A stretch of DNA of 64,000 nucleotides from Halomonas sp. LR3S48 (GCF_025725665.1 NZ_CP107009.1:2232001-2296000); one strand, 5' to 3'; positions 8,416 to 19,296 are shown, counted from the stretch's first letter. Translations and numbers: made by a program. Notes: generated from the letters alone by a model not told the origin.

Positions 8416-11205
8416 TCAGCCGGCGTGGGCCTTCTCCTTCTCTTTGCGCGAGGGTGCCGCTTCCGCCGCTGCATCGCCTTGGCGTCGGCGCAGCAGCCAC
8501 TTCTCCGCCTCCACGACGAGAAACACCGCAACGCTGGCGACGGCGATGACCGCCCAGTGCAGCAGGGAGAGGCCCTCTGTTCCGAAGATCATTTGCATGA
8601 AGGGCAGGTAGGTCCAGCCGAGCTGGAACAGTACCACCATCGCAATGGCGATCAGCGCGGCGCGGCTGCCGAACAGCCCCCGCCACGACAGGCTGCTGTC
8701 GAGCAGGTAACGGCTGTTGATCAGATAGACGATCTCGCCCGCCACCAGCATGTTGACCGCCCCGCTGCGCGCCAGCGCCTCGCTGCCGCCCTGGCCGTGC
8801 AGGATCCAGGCGAAGATGCCGAACACGCCGAGCACCAGCAACAGCGAGACGAGGATCACACGCCACAGCATGAACATGTCGAGCAGCGGGGCGTGAGGGT
8901 CGCGCGGCTGGCGTGTCATGACGTTCTCCTCGGCGGACTCGAAGACCAGTGCGATACCCAGCGTCACGGCGGTGATCATGTTGACCCACAGCACCTGCAG
9001 CCCGGTGATCGGCAAGGTAAGGCCCGCCACGATCGCCAGCAGGATGGCCAGGCTCTCGGCGCCGTTGGTCGGCAAAATGAAGGTGATCGATTTGCGAATG
9101 TTGTCGTAGACCTTTCGCCCCTCGGCCACGGCGGCGACGATGGTGGCGAAGTTGTCGTCGGTGAGGACCATCTCGGCGGCCTCCTTGGCCGCCTCAGTGC
9201 CCTGGACGCCCATCGCCACGCCGACGTCGGCGCGTTTCAGCGCCGGCCCGTCGTTGACCCCGTCGCCGGTCATCGCGCAGATGCCGCCGCGCGCCTGCAT
9301 CGCCTTGACCAGGCGCAGCTTGTGCTCGGGAGCCGCCCGGGCGTAGACATCGACCTCGGTGATCTCGCGCTCCAGCTCCTCGTCGCTCATCTCTTCGATC
9401 TCGTGGCCGCTCAGGGCACGATCCGTGCGGGCGAAGCCAAGCTGGTCGGCGATGGCCCGCGCGGTGACCGCATGGTCGCCAGTGACCATCACCGGACGGA
9501 TTCCGGCCTGTTGACAGTTCTTGACCGCCTCGATGGCGGCCTCACGTGGTGGGTCGAGCAGGCCCACGATGCCGAGCAGCACCAGCCCCTCTTCGGCGTC
9601 GGCATCGCTGAGCTCTCCCGTCAGGTCGTCGGCCGGTTTCTCGGCCAGGGCGAGCACGCGCAGCCCACGGGAGGAGAGTTCATGGATGCGCTCCTCCCAG
9701 GCTTCTCGGTCAAGCTCGGCGTCGCCGTCGCTACCACGCTCGCGGGAACACATCTCAAGCAGGCGATCGGGGGCGCCCTTGACCAGCAGGCGCTTGCCGT
9801 CGTGCTCGTTGAGGGTGGCCATGTACTTGCGCTCGGAGTCGAAGGGGATGGCATCCTGGCGGGCATGGGCGTCGTGCAGTTCACGCGTGTCGATACCCGC
9901 CTTGGCGGCCGCCACGACCAGCGCGCCCTCGGTGGGGTCGCCGTTGATGCACCAGCCATTGTCCTCCTGGTCGAGGTCGGCGTCGTTGCATAACGCCCCG
10001 ACTTCGAGGAAGCGGGCCAGGGCGGGGTAGTCCTGCAGCGATATCGCCTCGCCGAACTCGTTCTCCTTGTTCTCTTCGTCGCGCGGCGCCAGGTGCAGGT
10101 CGCCCTCGGGAGCAAAGCCGATACCGGAGAGTCGGAACTCGCCCTCGGGCAGCCAAATGGCCTGGGCAGTCATCTCGTTGCGGGTCAGGGTGCCGGTCTT
10201 GTCGGAAAAGATCGTCGAGATCGAACCCAGCGTTTCGACCGCCGGCAGGCGCCGCACAATGGCATTCTTGCGGGCCATGGCCTGCACGCCGAGCGCCAGC
10301 GAGATGGTCACGATTGCCGGCAGCCCTTCGGGGATGGCGGCCACCGCGAGCCCTACGCTGGCCATGAACATTTCGGTCCACGGCTGGCCATGAACCAGCA
10401 CGCCAAAGGCCCCCGTCAGCAGCGCGGCGCCGACGATGAACAGCGCCAGGATGCGCCCGGCGCGATCGAGCTGCTCGACCAGCGGCGTCTTGAGCTTTTC
10501 CACGCCTCTCAGCATCTCCGAGATGCGGCCGATCTCGGTATGCTCGCCCGTTTCAACCACGACCCCGGTCGCGGTGCCCTTGGCCACGATGGTGCCGGCG
10601 AACAGCATGTCGCTGCGCTCGGCCAGATCCACATCTTCGTCGACTGCCTCACCGGCCTTGTCCACCGGCGTAGACTCGCCGGTCAGGGCCGCTTCCTCCG
10701 TACTCAGCCGCTTGGCCTCGAGAATGCGCAGGTCGGCGGGCACGCGGTTGCCGCTTTCCACCTGCACGATATCGCCGGGAACGAGCTCCTCGGCGTCGAT
10801 CTGGATCTCACGCCCGCTGCGCAGGACCGAGGCCTGGGGCGAGAGCATGCCGCGAATGCTATCCAGGGCCTTCTCGGCCTTGCCCTCCTGAAAGAAACCG
10901 ATCAGGGCGATGATCACCACCACGCCGAGGATGACGGCGGCATCGAGGGGCTTGCCCAGCAGCAGGCTGGCAACCGCCGCGACGATCAGAATCAGCATCA
11001 GCACGTTGTTGAACTGCGCCAGCAGCCGTTTCCACCAAGGCTGGGCCTCTTCCTGCTGCAATCGGTTGGGGCCGTACTGCTCCAGCCGCCGCTTGGCCTC
11101 GTCGTCGTCCAGACCTTTCGATTCGGCCTCGAGGCGTTCGAGCGCCTCGTCAGCGGTCATGGCGTGCCAAGGCGTACGCTCATCCTGTTCGTCGCGTGCG
11201 GGCAT
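8416..11205 (-). CDS. P-type cation-transporting ATPase (type II, PEGLP), copy 1
   Basis: A 929-residue P-type ATPase with the cation-ATPase N-terminal domain, actuator motif LTGES (about 174-178), membrane motif IPEGLPA (about 291-297) and phosphorylation site DKTGTL with Asp335. The hinge motif is TGDGVNDGPALK, and six C-terminal helices close the protein. PEGLP marks type II pumps of the Ca2+ (SERCA/PMR1-like) or Na+/K+ class rather than MgtA (PEMLP). Ion specificity cannot be read here. ATG 11205 has an AGGAG 6-10 nt upstream; a longer open frame extends to 11298 but lacks a site. The downstream member of a tandem pair, about 90 bp after its paralogue. It probably supports ion homeostasis in a salt-tolerant cell. 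Confidence 0.9.
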   Translation of the reverse strand: MPARDEQDERTPWHAMTADEALERLEAESKGLDDDEAKRRLEQYGPNRLQQEEAQPWWKRLLAQFNNVLMLILIVAAVASLLLGKPLDAAVILGVVVIIALIGFFQEGKAEKALDSIRGMLSPQASVLRSGREIQIDAEELVPGDIVQVESGNRVPADLRILEAKRLSTEEAALTGESTPVDKAGEAVDEDVDLAERSDMLFAGTIVAKGTATGVVVETGEHTEIGRISEMLRGVEKLKTPLVEQLDRAGRILALFIVGAALLTGAFGVLVHGQPWTEMFMASVGLAVAAIPEGLPAIVTISLALGVQAMARKNAIVRRLPAVETLGSISTIFSDKTGTLTRNEMTAQAIWLPEGEFRLSGIGFAPEGDLHLAPRDEENKENEFGEAISLQDYPALARFLEVGALCNDADLDQEDNGWCINGDPTEGALVVAAAKAGIDTRELHDAHARQDAIPFDSERKYMATLNEHDGKRLLVKGAPDRLLEMCSRERGSDGDAELDREAWEERIHELSSRGLRVLALAEKPADDLTGELSDADAEEGLVLLGIVGLLDPPREAAIEAVKNCQQAGIRPVMVTGDHAVTARAIADQLGFARTDRALSGHEIEEMSDEELEREITEVDVYARAAPEHKLRLVKAMQARGGICAMTGDGVNDGPALKRADVGVAMGVQGTEAAKEAAEMVLTDDNFATIVAAVAEGRKVYDNIRKSITFILPTNGAESLAILLAIVAGLTLPITGLQVLWVNMITAVTLGIALVFESAEENVMTRQPRDPHAPLLDMFMLWRVILVSLLLVLGVFGIFAWILHGQGGSEALARSGAVNMLVAGEIVYLINSRYLLDSSLSWRGLFGSRAALIAIAMVVLFQLGWTYLPFMQMIFGTEGLSLLHWAVIAVASVAVFLVVEAEKWLLRRRQGDAAAEAAPSRKEKEKAHAG

Positions 11206-11294
11206 GTTGCTCCTCCTGAGCTCTGGTTCCTCCCCGGTGTTTCTAGGGGTAGCACACTCAAGGCGAAGCTGCAGGTGGGGCGGGTAGCGTAATG

Positions 11295-14072
11295 TCACTG
11301 CGTCCTGGGCGTCGTGCCTCGCGGTCTTGCGCTATCGGAGTGGCGTCTCTTCGGCCCGTTTTTCGCCCTGCTGCGCAACAGGCACTTCTCCAGCTCGACG
11401 ACGAGAAACAGGGCGATGCTGCAACCGACTACGAGCAACCAATGGCGCGGACCGAGCGCAGCGCTATCGAATACCGCCTGCATGAAGGGCAGGTAGGTCC
11501 AGGCGAGCTGCAACACCAGTACGAGCCCGATGGCGATCCACACCGGACGGCTGCCGAAAAGTCCCTGCAGGGAGAGGTTGCTGCGCAGCAGGTAGCGGCT
11601 GTTGATCAGGTAGGCCGCACTGCCCATGACCAGCGTATTGACGGCACCGGCGCGAGCGACGGCTTCGTCGCCTTCGACGTGAAGCAGCCAACTGAACATG
11701 CCGAACACGGCGATGAGCAGTAGCAGGGAGACGAAAGCGACGCGCCAGAGCAGGAACAGATCGAGCAGGGCGGCGGTGGGGTCGCGTGGACGCCGCCGCA
11801 TCAGGTTTTCCTCTCCCTTCTCGAAGGCCAGCGCCAGGCCCAGGGTCACGGCGACCACCATGTTGACCCACAGCGCCTGCAGCGGAGTGATGGGCAGCTG
11901 CGTCCCGGCCAGCACGGCGAGCATGATCGCCAGGCCCTGGGCACCGTTGGTGGGCAGCAGGAAGGTCACCGTCTTGCGGATATTGTCGTAGACCTTGCGA
12001 CCCTCCTCGATGGCGCCAACGATGGTGGCGAAGTTGTCGTCGGCCAATACCATCTCGGCGGCTTCCTTGGCCGCCTCGGTGCCCTGGATGCCCATCGCCA
12101 CGCCGACGTCGGCGCGCTTGAGCGCCGGACCGTCGTTGACACCGTCACCGGTCATCGCGCAGATGCCGCCGCGGGCCTGCATCGCCCTGACCAGGCGCAG
12201 CTTGTGCTCGGGGGCGGCACGGGCGAACACGTCCACCTCGTCGATGCATCTCTCCAGCTCGGCGTCGCTCATGGCCTCCACGTCGCGGCCGGTCAGGGCG
12301 CGTTCGGTATTGTCGAAGCCGAGCTGCCGGGCGATGGTCAGCGCCGTGACGGCATGGTCCCCGGTAACCATGATCGGGCGGATGCCGGCCGAGAGGCAGC
12401 GCTCGACCGCCCGTATCGCCTCTTCCCTGGGCGGGTCGAGCAAGCCGACGAGACCCAGGAGGACCAGGCCTTCCTCGGCATGTGTCTCGTCAAGTTCCGA
12501 GGCGGCATGGATCGGCTTCTCTGCCAGTGCCAGTACGCGCAAGCCGCGGGCGGAGAGGGCATGGATCCTCTGCTCCCATTCGCTCGGATCGAGTTCGGCA
12601 TCGCCAGCCTCGGTGCGCACTCGGTGGCACATCTCGAGCAGCCGGTCCGGCGCCCCCTTCACCATCAGCGTGGGCTGGCCGTCCACCTCGTGCAGGGTGG
12701 CCATGTACTTGCGCTCGGACTCGAAGGGGATGGCATCGTGGCGGTCGTGGCGGCCCCGCAGCGTGCCGGCATCCAGACCCGCCTTGGCCGCCGCCACGAC
12801 CAGGGCGCCCTCCGTGGGGTCGCCGTGGATCCGCCAGAGCCCTGTCTCGTCCCTGGCCAGTTCGGCATCGTTGCAGAGCACGCCCACCTTGAGGAAGTGG
12901 CGCAGGGCATGATGGTTGTCCAGGTCCAGCGGTTCGCATGCGGCAATGCCATCGCCGGCGGGCAGAAAACTGCCCTCGGGAGCGAAGCCGACGCCGGTCA
13001 CGGCAATCTCGCCCTCCGGTAGCCAGATGGCCTGGGCGGTCATCTCGTTGCGGGTCAGTGTGCCGGTCTTGTCGGTGAAGATGGTGGAGATGGACCCCAG
13101 CGTCTCGACGGCGGGCAGGCGGCGAATGATGGCATTGCGCCGGGCCATGGCCTGGACACCCAGCGCCAGGCCGATGGTGACGATGGCCGGTAGCCCTTCG
13201 GGAATGGCCGCCACCGCGAGCCCTACGGCCGCCATGAACATTTCGCTGGCGGGCTGGCCATGGACGAACGCGCCGATCGCCGCGGTGACGACGGCAGCGC
13301 CCAGAATGAAGATGGCCAGCACGCGACCGGCGCGGTCGAGCTGACGCAGCAGTGGCGTCTTGAGCTTCTCCACGCCGCGCAGCATCTCGGAGATGCGCCC
13401 GATCTCGGTCTCGATTCCGGTGGCCACGACGACGCCCTGGGCGGTGCCCTGGGCAACGATGGTGCTGGCGTAGGCCATGCTGCTGCGTTCGGCCAGATCG
13501 GTCGCCTCGGCGACCGGCGCGGTCAGCTTGTCGACGGCCACCGATTCGCCCGTGAGGGCGGCCTCCTCGGTGCGCAGTCGGTTGGCCTGCAGCAGGCGCA
13601 GGTCGGCGGGCACCCGGTCACCGCTCTCGAGCAGCACGATGTCGCCCGGCACCAGCGTCTCGGCCGGGACGGTCTGGCGGTGTCCGTCGCGCATTACCTT
13701 GGCCTGCGGCGATAGCATGCCGCGAATGCTCTCCAGGGCATGCTCGGCCTTGCCTTCCTGAACGAAGCCGATCAGCGCGATGATCGTCACCACGCCGACG
13801 ATGGCCAGGGCATCGAGACGGTGCCCCAGCGCCAGGCTGGCGATAGCGGCGACGATCAGGATCATCATGAGCAGGTTGTTGAACTGCTCCAGCAGGCGCT
13901 TCCACCAGGGTCGCGCGGCCTGTTCCCGTAGTTGATTGGGACCATGCTCGGCGAGACGTTCAGCGGCAGCCTCGGTGGCGAGACCTTCGGGACGACTCTC
14001 AAGCCTCGTCAGCGCCTCATCGGCAGAGACGGCGTGCCAGGAACACCGTGGGGGTTGGGTGGGCATGTCCAT
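11295..14072 (-). CDS. P-type cation-transporting ATPase (type II, PEGLP), copy 2
   Basis: A 925-residue paralogue of the neighbouring pump, closely similar over its whole length. LTGES lies at about 173-177, IPEGLPA at about 290-296 and DKTGTL with Asp334; TGDGVNDGPALK is identical. ATG 14072 and ATG 14066 are both possible, two codons apart, with GCGGAG just upstream. It precedes copy 1 on the same strand, so the two may be cotranscribed. The main differences lie in the nucleotide-binding domain around residues 370-400 and the extreme ends. The tandem arrangement implies duplication followed by partial divergence; whether the ions differ is unknown. Confidence 0.9.
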   Translation of the reverse strand: MDMPTQPPRCSWHAVSADEALTRLESRPEGLATEAAAERLAEHGPNQLREQAARPWWKRLLEQFNNLLMMILIVAAIASLALGHRLDALAIVGVVTIIALIGFVQEGKAEHALESIRGMLSPQAKVMRDGHRQTVPAETLVPGDIVLLESGDRVPADLRLLQANRLRTEEAALTGESVAVDKLTAPVAEATDLAERSSMAYASTIVAQGTAQGVVVATGIETEIGRISEMLRGVEKLKTPLLRQLDRAGRVLAIFILGAAVVTAAIGAFVHGQPASEMFMAAVGLAVAAIPEGLPAIVTIGLALGVQAMARRNAIIRRLPAVETLGSISTIFTDKTGTLTRNEMTAQAIWLPEGEIAVTGVGFAPEGSFLPAGDGIAACEPLDLDNHHALRHFLKVGVLCNDAELARDETGLWRIHGDPTEGALVVAAAKAGLDAGTLRGRHDRHDAIPFESERKYMATLHEVDGQPTLMVKGAPDRLLEMCHRVRTEAGDAELDPSEWEQRIHALSARGLRVLALAEKPIHAASELDETHAEEGLVLLGLVGLLDPPREEAIRAVERCLSAGIRPIMVTGDHAVTALTIARQLGFDNTERALTGRDVEAMSDAELERCIDEVDVFARAAPEHKLRLVRAMQARGGICAMTGDGVNDGPALKRADVGVAMGIQGTEAAKEAAEMVLADDNFATIVGAIEEGRKVYDNIRKTVTFLLPTNGAQGLAIMLAVLAGTQLPITPLQALWVNMVVAVTLGLALAFEKGEENLMRRRPRDPTAALLDLFLLWRVAFVSLLLLIAVFGMFSWLLHVEGDEAVARAGAVNTLVMGSAAYLINSRYLLRSNLSLQGLFGSRPVWIAIGLVLVLQLAWTYLPFMQAVFDSAALGPRHWLLVVGCSIALFLVVELEKCLLRSRAKNGPKRRHSDSARPRGTTPRTQ

Positions 14073-14235
14073 ATCTCCGCAGAACTATACCCTTGTTATT
14101 AGCATGGCCGATGCTGCAGTGCGGTGATGTAGGACAAGAATCGAGCCGCAAGCTGATACGGAGAGAGGATTGAGGGATGCTCGGCATTGGCGAGCCGGGT
14201 ATGCTGCCGGCACTACGACTGACCGGGAGATTCCC

Positions 14236-14712
14236 ATGCCATCCGCCGATACCTCCTCATGCGCCGGGAAGCTTTGCCCTTGCGGCAGTGGCCAGCATTA
14301 TGCGGCGTGTTGCGGCCGTTACCATGGCGGTGTGCCGGCACTGACGCCGGAAGCGCTGATGCGTTCCCGCTATAGCGCTTTCGCCCTGGACCTGCACGAC
14401 TACTTGCTGGCGACCTGGCACGCCAGTACTCGACCGACGGCGCTGGAGCTGGACGAGTCGACACGCTGGGTGCGGCTGGAGGTGCTTGACCAGAGGCAGG
14501 ACGGCGACAAGGGTCGTGTGCACTTTCGCGCCACCTTTCAGGAAGGTCGTCGCTGGGCGGTACTGGAAGAGAACTCCCGCTTCGTGCATGAGGCCGGGCG
14601 CTGGTTCTATGTCGATGGCAAACCCGTCATCGAACGCATCAAGCCCGGCCGCAACGACGCCTGCCCCTGTGGCAGCGGGCGCAAGTTCAAGAGTTGCTGC
14701 GGCCTGAGTTGA
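14236..14712 (+). CDS. ychJ: YchJ-family SEC-C motif protein
   Basis: A 158-residue UPF0225/YchJ protein. A zinc-binding SEC-C motif sits at each end: [17 protein letters not shown] near the N-terminus and [14 protein letters not shown] at the C-terminus. The central NTF2-like domain begins [20 protein letters not shown] is the zinc motif that contacts SecB/ribosome in SecA; the function of YchJ itself is unknown. ATG 14236 follows GGGAGA. It is convergent with the carrier gene at 14745, with 32 bp between the stops. Confidence 0.9.
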   Translation: MPSADTSSCAGKLCPCGSGQHYAACCGRYHGGVPALTPEALMRSRYSAFALDLHDYLLATWHASTRPTALELDESTRWVRLEVLDQRQDGDKGRVHFRATFQEGRRWAVLEENSRFVHEAGRWFYVDGKPVIERIKPGRNDACPCGSGRKFKSCCGLS

Positions 14713-14744
14713 CCCAGCCAGATGAGTCCTGTCGTTGAGACCCG

Positions 14745-16091
14745 TCAGAGCATCATCGCTGCCAGCCAGCCGAAACCGATCAGCGGCAAGTTGTAGTGCA
14801 GGAAGGTGGGCACCACAGTATCCCAGATGTGGTCGTGCTGGCCGTCGGCGTTGAGCCCGGCGGTGGGGCCGAGAGTCGAGTCCGAGGCCGGCGAGCCGGC
14901 GTCGCCCAGGGCGGCGGCGGTGCCCACCAGGGCGATAGTGGCCATGGGCGAGAAACCGAAGCTCAGCGCCAGCGGCACGTAGAGCGAGGCGATGATCGGC
15001 ACGGTGGAGAATGACGAGCCGATGCCCATGGTGATGAAGAGCCCGACGAGCAGCATGATCAATGCCGCCAGCCCTTTGTTGTCACCGATCAGCTCGGCCG
15101 AGCCTTCCACCAGCGCGGACACCTCGCCGGTCGCCTGCATCACCCCGGCGAAGCCGGCCGCGCTGATCATGATGAAACCTACCTGCGCCATCATGCGCAT
15201 GCCTTCGGTGAAGATACCGTCCTGCTCATGCCAGCGGAACACGCCGCTGACCGAGAGCAGGGCGAAGCCGAAGAGTCCGCCGAGCACCATCGAGCCGGAG
15301 AGCAACTGGGTGACGACCGTGCCTACCAGCGCCGCAGTGAGCACCGCCATCTGCCAAGGCGCCAGATGCCGGGCGGCCTGGGCCGGCGTCTCGTCGCCGT
15401 GGGCCAGGTCGCGGTCTTCATAATGGCGCGGCCGACGGTAGCTTAGGAGTGCCGCCACCGCGAGCCCCAGCGCCATGCCGCCGATGGGGATCAACATGGC
15501 CATGGGCACCATCCCCCGGGTGACCTCGAGGCCGAGTTCTGCGCCGCTCTCGTTGAGGTTGGCGAGCAGGATGTCGTTGAGAAAGATCGAGCCGAAGCCC
15601 ACCGGCAGCAACATGTAGGGAGCGGTGATGCCGAAGGTGATCACACAGGCGGCAAGTCGGCGATCCAGGCGCAGGTGGTTCATCAGCTTGAGCAGGGGCG
15701 GCACCAGCACCGGGATGAAGGCGATGTGCACCGGGATCAGGTTCTGCGAGCTCACCGCCGTGGCCAGCAGGGCGCCGAGCAGGGTGAAGGCGACCCAGCG
15801 TCGGTTCGCCGGCTGGTCATCGATATGCAGGCCGCGGATGGCACGCTCGGCCAGCAGCTCGGTGATGCCGGAGCGCGACAGGGCCACGGCGAAGGCACCC
15901 AGCACGGCGTAGGAGAGGGCGACGGTGGCGCCGTTGCCCAGCCCCTGGTTGAAAGCGTCCATGATGTCGCCAATGGGCAGGCCTGCCACCAGGCCTCCCA
16001 CCAGACTGGCGGCGATCAGGGCGAAAACGACGGAGACGCGGGCAAGGCTGAGGGTGACCATGACCAGGATGGCCAGAACGATGGCATTCAT
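14745..16091 (-). CDS. Na+/H+ antiporter-family carrier (NhaC/YuiF-like), possible histidine permease
   Basis: A 448-residue integral membrane protein with about 11-12 hydrophobic segments and a family-typical N-terminus (LVGGLVAGLPIGDIMDAFNQGLGNG). The C-terminus holds the conserved GDAGSPASDSTLGPTAG. The family is named for Na+/H+ exchange, but the B. subtilis YuiF relative has been described as a histidine permease. Its place directly after hutH favours amino-acid uptake. A terminator separates it from hutH, so it is probably expressed from its own promoter or by read-through. Substrate is inference. Confidence 0.8.
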   Translation of the reverse strand: MNAIVLAILVMVTLSLARVSVVFALIAASLVGGLVAGLPIGDIMDAFNQGLGNGATVALSYAVLGAFAVALSRSGITELLAERAIRGLHIDDQPANRRWVAFTLLGALLATAVSSQNLIPVHIAFIPVLVPPLLKLMNHLRLDRRLAACVITFGITAPYMLLPVGFGSIFLNDILLANLNESGAELGLEVTRGMVPMAMLIPIGGMALGLAVAALLSYRRPRHYEDRDLAHGDETPAQAARHLAPWQMAVLTAALVGTVVTQLLSGSMVLGGLFGFALLSVSGVFRWHEQDGIFTEGMRMMAQVGFIMISAAGFAGVMQATGEVSALVEGSAELIGDNKGLAALIMLLVGLFITMGIGSSFSTVPIIASLYVPLALSFGFSPMATIALVGTAAALGDAGSPASDSTLGPTAGLNADGQHDHIWDTVVPTFLHYNLPLIGFGWLAAMML

Positions 16092-16140
16092 GTTGGCTCA
16101 CTGAGGCAGGAAAGGTAGTGTCAGTAGCGTTTCGGGCAGA

Positions 16141-16168
16141 ATAAAGCCCCGGGCCGAAGCGCCGGGGC
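16141..16168 (-). terminator. Rho-independent terminator after hutH
   Basis: On the minus strand, arms GCCCCGG and CCGGGGC enclose a 9-nt loop containing CTTCG and are followed by TTTATT. The stem covers 16146-16168 and the T-rich tail runs to 16141. It lies 31 bp past the hutH stop and before the carrier gene, so it should end the hut operon transcript. Confidence 0.82.
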
Positions 16169-16198
16169 AGCGTATCTTACCTCAGCCGGCCCGTCGGG

Positions 16199-17746
16199 TC
16201 AGTGGCTTGGCAGAAGCTCCAATGGCATCAGCTCGTTGAGCGCCCGCGTTGCGAGCAGCTGGATGGCACTCTCGATGTCCGGGGCGAAGAAGCGATCATG
16301 GTCGTAGTAGGACACCTGCTCGCGCAGGGCACGCCGCGCCTGTTCCAGGCGCGGCGTGCTCTTCATGCGCTGCTGATTCGAATCGAGTCGAAAATCGAGC
16401 CCTTGGCAAGCCGCCAGCCATTCGATGGCAACGATGCCACGCACATTGTCGGCCATTTCCCACAGCCGCTTGCCGGCGGCCGGGGCCATGGAGACGTGGT
16501 CCTCCTGGTTGGCCGAGGTGGGCAGGCTGTCGACGCTGTGGGGGTGAGCCAGGGCCTTGTTCTCGCTGGCCAGTGCGGCGGCGGTGACCTGGGCGATCAT
16601 GAAGCCGGAATTGACGCCGCCGTTCTCCACCAGAAAGGGCGGTAGCTGCGACATGTGAGTGTCCATCATCAATGACACGCGACGCTCGGTGAGCGAGCCG
16701 ATCTCGGCCAGCGCCAGGGCCAGGTTATCGGCGGCCATGGCTACCGGCTCGGCGTGGAAGTTACCACCGGAGAGGATGTCGCCTTCCTCGCTGAATACCA
16801 GCGGATTGTCCGATACCGCATTCACCTCGACGGCCAGCACCTCGGCGGCCTGGCGGATCTGGGTCAGCACCGCGCCCATCACCTGGGGCTGGCAACGCAG
16901 CGAGTAGGGGTCCTGCACCTTGTCGCAGTGGGCGTGGGAGTCGCTGATCTCGCTACGCTCGCCCAGCAGGTGGCGATAGGCCGCGGCGGCGTCGATCTGG
17001 CCGCGCTGGCCGCGGGCATCGTGGATGCGGGCATCGAAGGGCGCGCGCGAGCTGAGCGTGGCCTCCACGGTCAATGCGCCGCACACCGTGGCGGCGGCGT
17101 AGAGGTCCTCGGCCTCGAACAGGCCCTTGAGCGCGTAGGCGGTGGAGACCTGGGTGCCGTTGAGCAGCGCCAGGCCTTCCTTGGGCGCGAGGCTGAGCGG
17201 CTGGAGCCCGGCGATCTCGAGCGCCTGGCGGGCTGGTATCCATTCGCCGCGATGGCGGGCCTTGCCTTCGCCGAGCAGCACCACGCTCATGTGCGCGAGC
17301 GGCGCCAGGTCGCCGGAAGCGCCCACCGAGCCCTTGAGGGGAATGTGCGGGTAGACCTCGGCGTTGACCAGGGCGAGCAAGGCGTCGAGCACCTCGCGGC
17401 GGATGCCGGAGAAACCGCGCGCCAGGCTGTTGACCTTGAGCACCATGATCAGGCGCACCAGGGCGTCTTCCATGGGCTGGCCGACGCCGGTGGCATGCGA
17501 CAGCACCAGCGAGCGCTGCAGGTCTTCCAGATGATCGTGGTCGATGCGTGTCTGGGCCAGCAGGCCGAAGCCGGTATTGATGCCGTAGACCGTGCGATCC
17601 TCGGCCACGACGCGATTGACGCAGTCGACGGCGCGTTGAATGGCGGTGTCGGCGCTTTCGGGCAGCGTCACGTGCAGCGGCGCCTCGAAGACCTGGCGTG
17701 CCTGGGCCAGGGTCATGCTGCCGGGATTGATACTAAGATTAGACAT
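16199..17746 (-). CDS. hutH: Histidine ammonia-lyase
   Basis: A 515-residue histidase that deaminates L-histidine to urocanate. It has the intact MIO-forming Ala-Ser-Gly triad at 143-145 in [12 protein letters not shown]. The other active-site positions known from Pseudomonas HutH are present: Tyr in [10 protein letters not shown], His in LSHATGVG, Asn in LLNGTQ, Tyr and Arg in DPYSLRCQP, Phe in GNFHAEP, and Glu in NQEDHVSM. Last gene of the hut operon. Its start lies inside the end of the preceding lyase paralogue (34-nt overlap), suggesting translational coupling. A terminator follows. Confidence 0.97.
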   Translation of the reverse strand: MSNLSINPGSMTLAQARQVFEAPLHVTLPESADTAIQRAVDCVNRVVAEDRTVYGINTGFGLLAQTRIDHDHLEDLQRSLVLSHATGVGQPMEDALVRLIMVLKVNSLARGFSGIRREVLDALLALVNAEVYPHIPLKGSVGASGDLAPLAHMSVVLLGEGKARHRGEWIPARQALEIAGLQPLSLAPKEGLALLNGTQVSTAYALKGLFEAEDLYAAATVCGALTVEATLSSRAPFDARIHDARGQRGQIDAAAAYRHLLGERSEISDSHAHCDKVQDPYSLRCQPQVMGAVLTQIRQAAEVLAVEVNAVSDNPLVFSEEGDILSGGNFHAEPVAMAADNLALALAEIGSLTERRVSLMMDTHMSQLPPFLVENGGVNSGFMIAQVTAAALASENKALAHPHSVDSLPTSANQEDHVSMAPAAGKRLWEMADNVRGIVAIEWLAACQGLDFRLDSNQQRMKSTPRLEQARRALREQVSYYDHDRFFAPDIESAIQLLATRALNELMPLELLPSH

Positions 17747-19296
17747 GTCTGCCTCTTTCCAGGGTACAGGTGGGGGGCAAGTTTGATGAAGGCAGCCTGT
17801 CGAGACGTATCCTGAAGCAAGTGGCGAGCTGTCTGCAGATCCCGATGTAGGGGATGCTCTTCCTCATAATAGGGAATCACCTCTCGCAGTGCTTTCCAGG
17901 CCAACTCAGTACCTGGGGCGAAATCCTGGTCATCGATCAGGTCGAAAGCCTGGGAAGCCATCAGGTATTCAATGGCAATTAGCTGGAAAGCATTGTCGAG
18001 GGCCTGATCCAGCTTCAGGGCGGCGCTTTCCCCCAGGCTCAAGTGATCTTCTTGCAGTCCTGAGGTCAGGAAATTATCGATGACTGCGGGCTGGGCTAAG
18101 CGCTTATTGTCGGCGACCAACGAGGCTGCCGTGTACTGGGCAATCATCATGCCCGATTTGACTCCGCCGTCGTTGGTCAGGAACGGCGGCAGCCGACTGG
18201 CCTGGGGCGTCACGAGGCGATAGGCGCGGCGTTCGGAAATCGAGCCCCACTCGCACACGGCGATTGCCAATAGGTCGCATGCCATGGCAACTGAGGCACC
18301 ATGTGGGTTGGCGTTCGACACGACGCGGTAGCCATGCTCCGTCGCAACTACCAAGGGATTGTCGGTCGCCGAATCCAACTCACTGTCGATCTGCTTTGCT
18401 GCATGCGCGAATTGATCGCGGCAGGCGCCATGCACCTGGGGCATCGAGCGCAGGCTGAGAGCGTCTTGGAGGTGCTGGCCTTGACAGCGTGCGAGGCGCC
18501 GGCTGCCCTGCAACAGTCGGTACAGGTTGTCCCCAGCGTGCTGGACACCCTCATGCCGCTTGAGGCCCGTCACTTGGGGTAGCAGCGCATCCAACTGGCC
18601 GCCCAAGGCCTCGAAGCTCATGGCACCGACAATGTCGGCCCAGGCAGCCAGGCGGGCGGCATCCTCGAGGGCGAGGCAGGCCAGGCCGGTCATGGCCGGA
18701 GTGCCATTGACCAGGCTCAGGCCATCCTTGGGACCAAGGGTTAGTGGGGGCATGCCGATGACATCCAACGCCCGTCTGGCCGACATACGCTGGCCGTTGA
18801 ATTCGACCTCGCCGTGACCAATTAGCACCAGGCCGATGTGGGCCATATGGGTGAGGTAGCCGACCGAGCCTCGTGAGGGCACGATAGGTGTGATCTGCTC
18901 GTTCAGTAGTTGTAGCAGCCCTTTCACGACTGCAGGGCTGATGCCGGAGTAGCCGTGGCTGTAATTGATGACGGCGCAGCACATGATCGCCCGGACCTGC
19001 TCCGTCCGCAGTGGCGTACCCACACCACAAGCATGGCTCATCAGCGTATGGTGAGAGAGCCGCCGCAACTCGTCTCGCTCGAGTACTACATCGCAGAGGG
19101 CGCCCAATCCGGTATTGATCCCGTAGTGCGGTACCGTGGAAGATGCTATTTCCTCTACGGCCTGGCGCGCCGCGGCGATCCTCTCCCATGCGACCTGAGA
19201 CAGCGACAGGAGCGCGCCGTGACGCGCCACCCGGACCACTTGCTGCCATTCAACCGGCGTTGCGCCGAGCTCGATGCATTCGGCATGGTCATTCAT
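17713..19296 (-). CDS. Aromatic amino-acid lyase paralogue lacking the MIO triad; candidate betaine (trimethylamine) lyase
   Basis: A 527-residue HAL/PAL-fold protein that aligns with HutH end to end. The MIO-forming segment is deleted: residues 143-150 read GSVGYLTH where HutH reads [14 protein letters not shown]. Two further HutH active-site positions differ: the Tyr of DPYSLR is Ala278 (DALSLR) and the Phe of GNFHAEP is replaced (NANPHGA). Tyr58 (HYGINTG), His88, Asn196, Arg282 and Glu415 remain. It therefore cannot use MIO chemistry. Ergothionase, a HAL-family enzyme that eliminates trimethylamine, is the best precedent. The upstream, overlapping gene is a betaine-type carrier (ATGAATGA at 19296-19289). 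ATG 19296 was preferred over 19344 because GGAAAG precedes it at good spacing. Alternatives are a non-catalytic HutH partner or a decaying copy, but the intact frame argues against decay. Confidence 0.8.
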   Translation of the reverse strand: MNDHAECIELGATPVEWQQVVRVARHGALLSLSQVAWERIAAARQAVEEIASSTVPHYGINTGLGALCDVVLERDELRRLSHHTLMSHACGVGTPLRTEQVRAIMCCAVINYSHGYSGISPAVVKGLLQLLNEQITPIVPSRGSVGYLTHMAHIGLVLIGHGEVEFNGQRMSARRALDVIGMPPLTLGPKDGLSLVNGTPAMTGLACLALEDAARLAAWADIVGAMSFEALGGQLDALLPQVTGLKRHEGVQHAGDNLYRLLQGSRRLARCQGQHLQDALSLRSMPQVHGACRDQFAHAAKQIDSELDSATDNPLVVATEHGYRVVSNANPHGASVAMACDLLAIAVCEWGSISERRAYRLVTPQASRLPPFLTNDGGVKSGMMIAQYTAASLVADNKRLAQPAVIDNFLTSGLQEDHLSLGESAALKLDQALDNAFQLIAIEYLMASQAFDLIDDQDFAPGTELAWKALREVIPYYEEEHPLHRDLQTARHLLQDTSRQAAFIKLAPHLYPGKRQTCLILVSIPAA

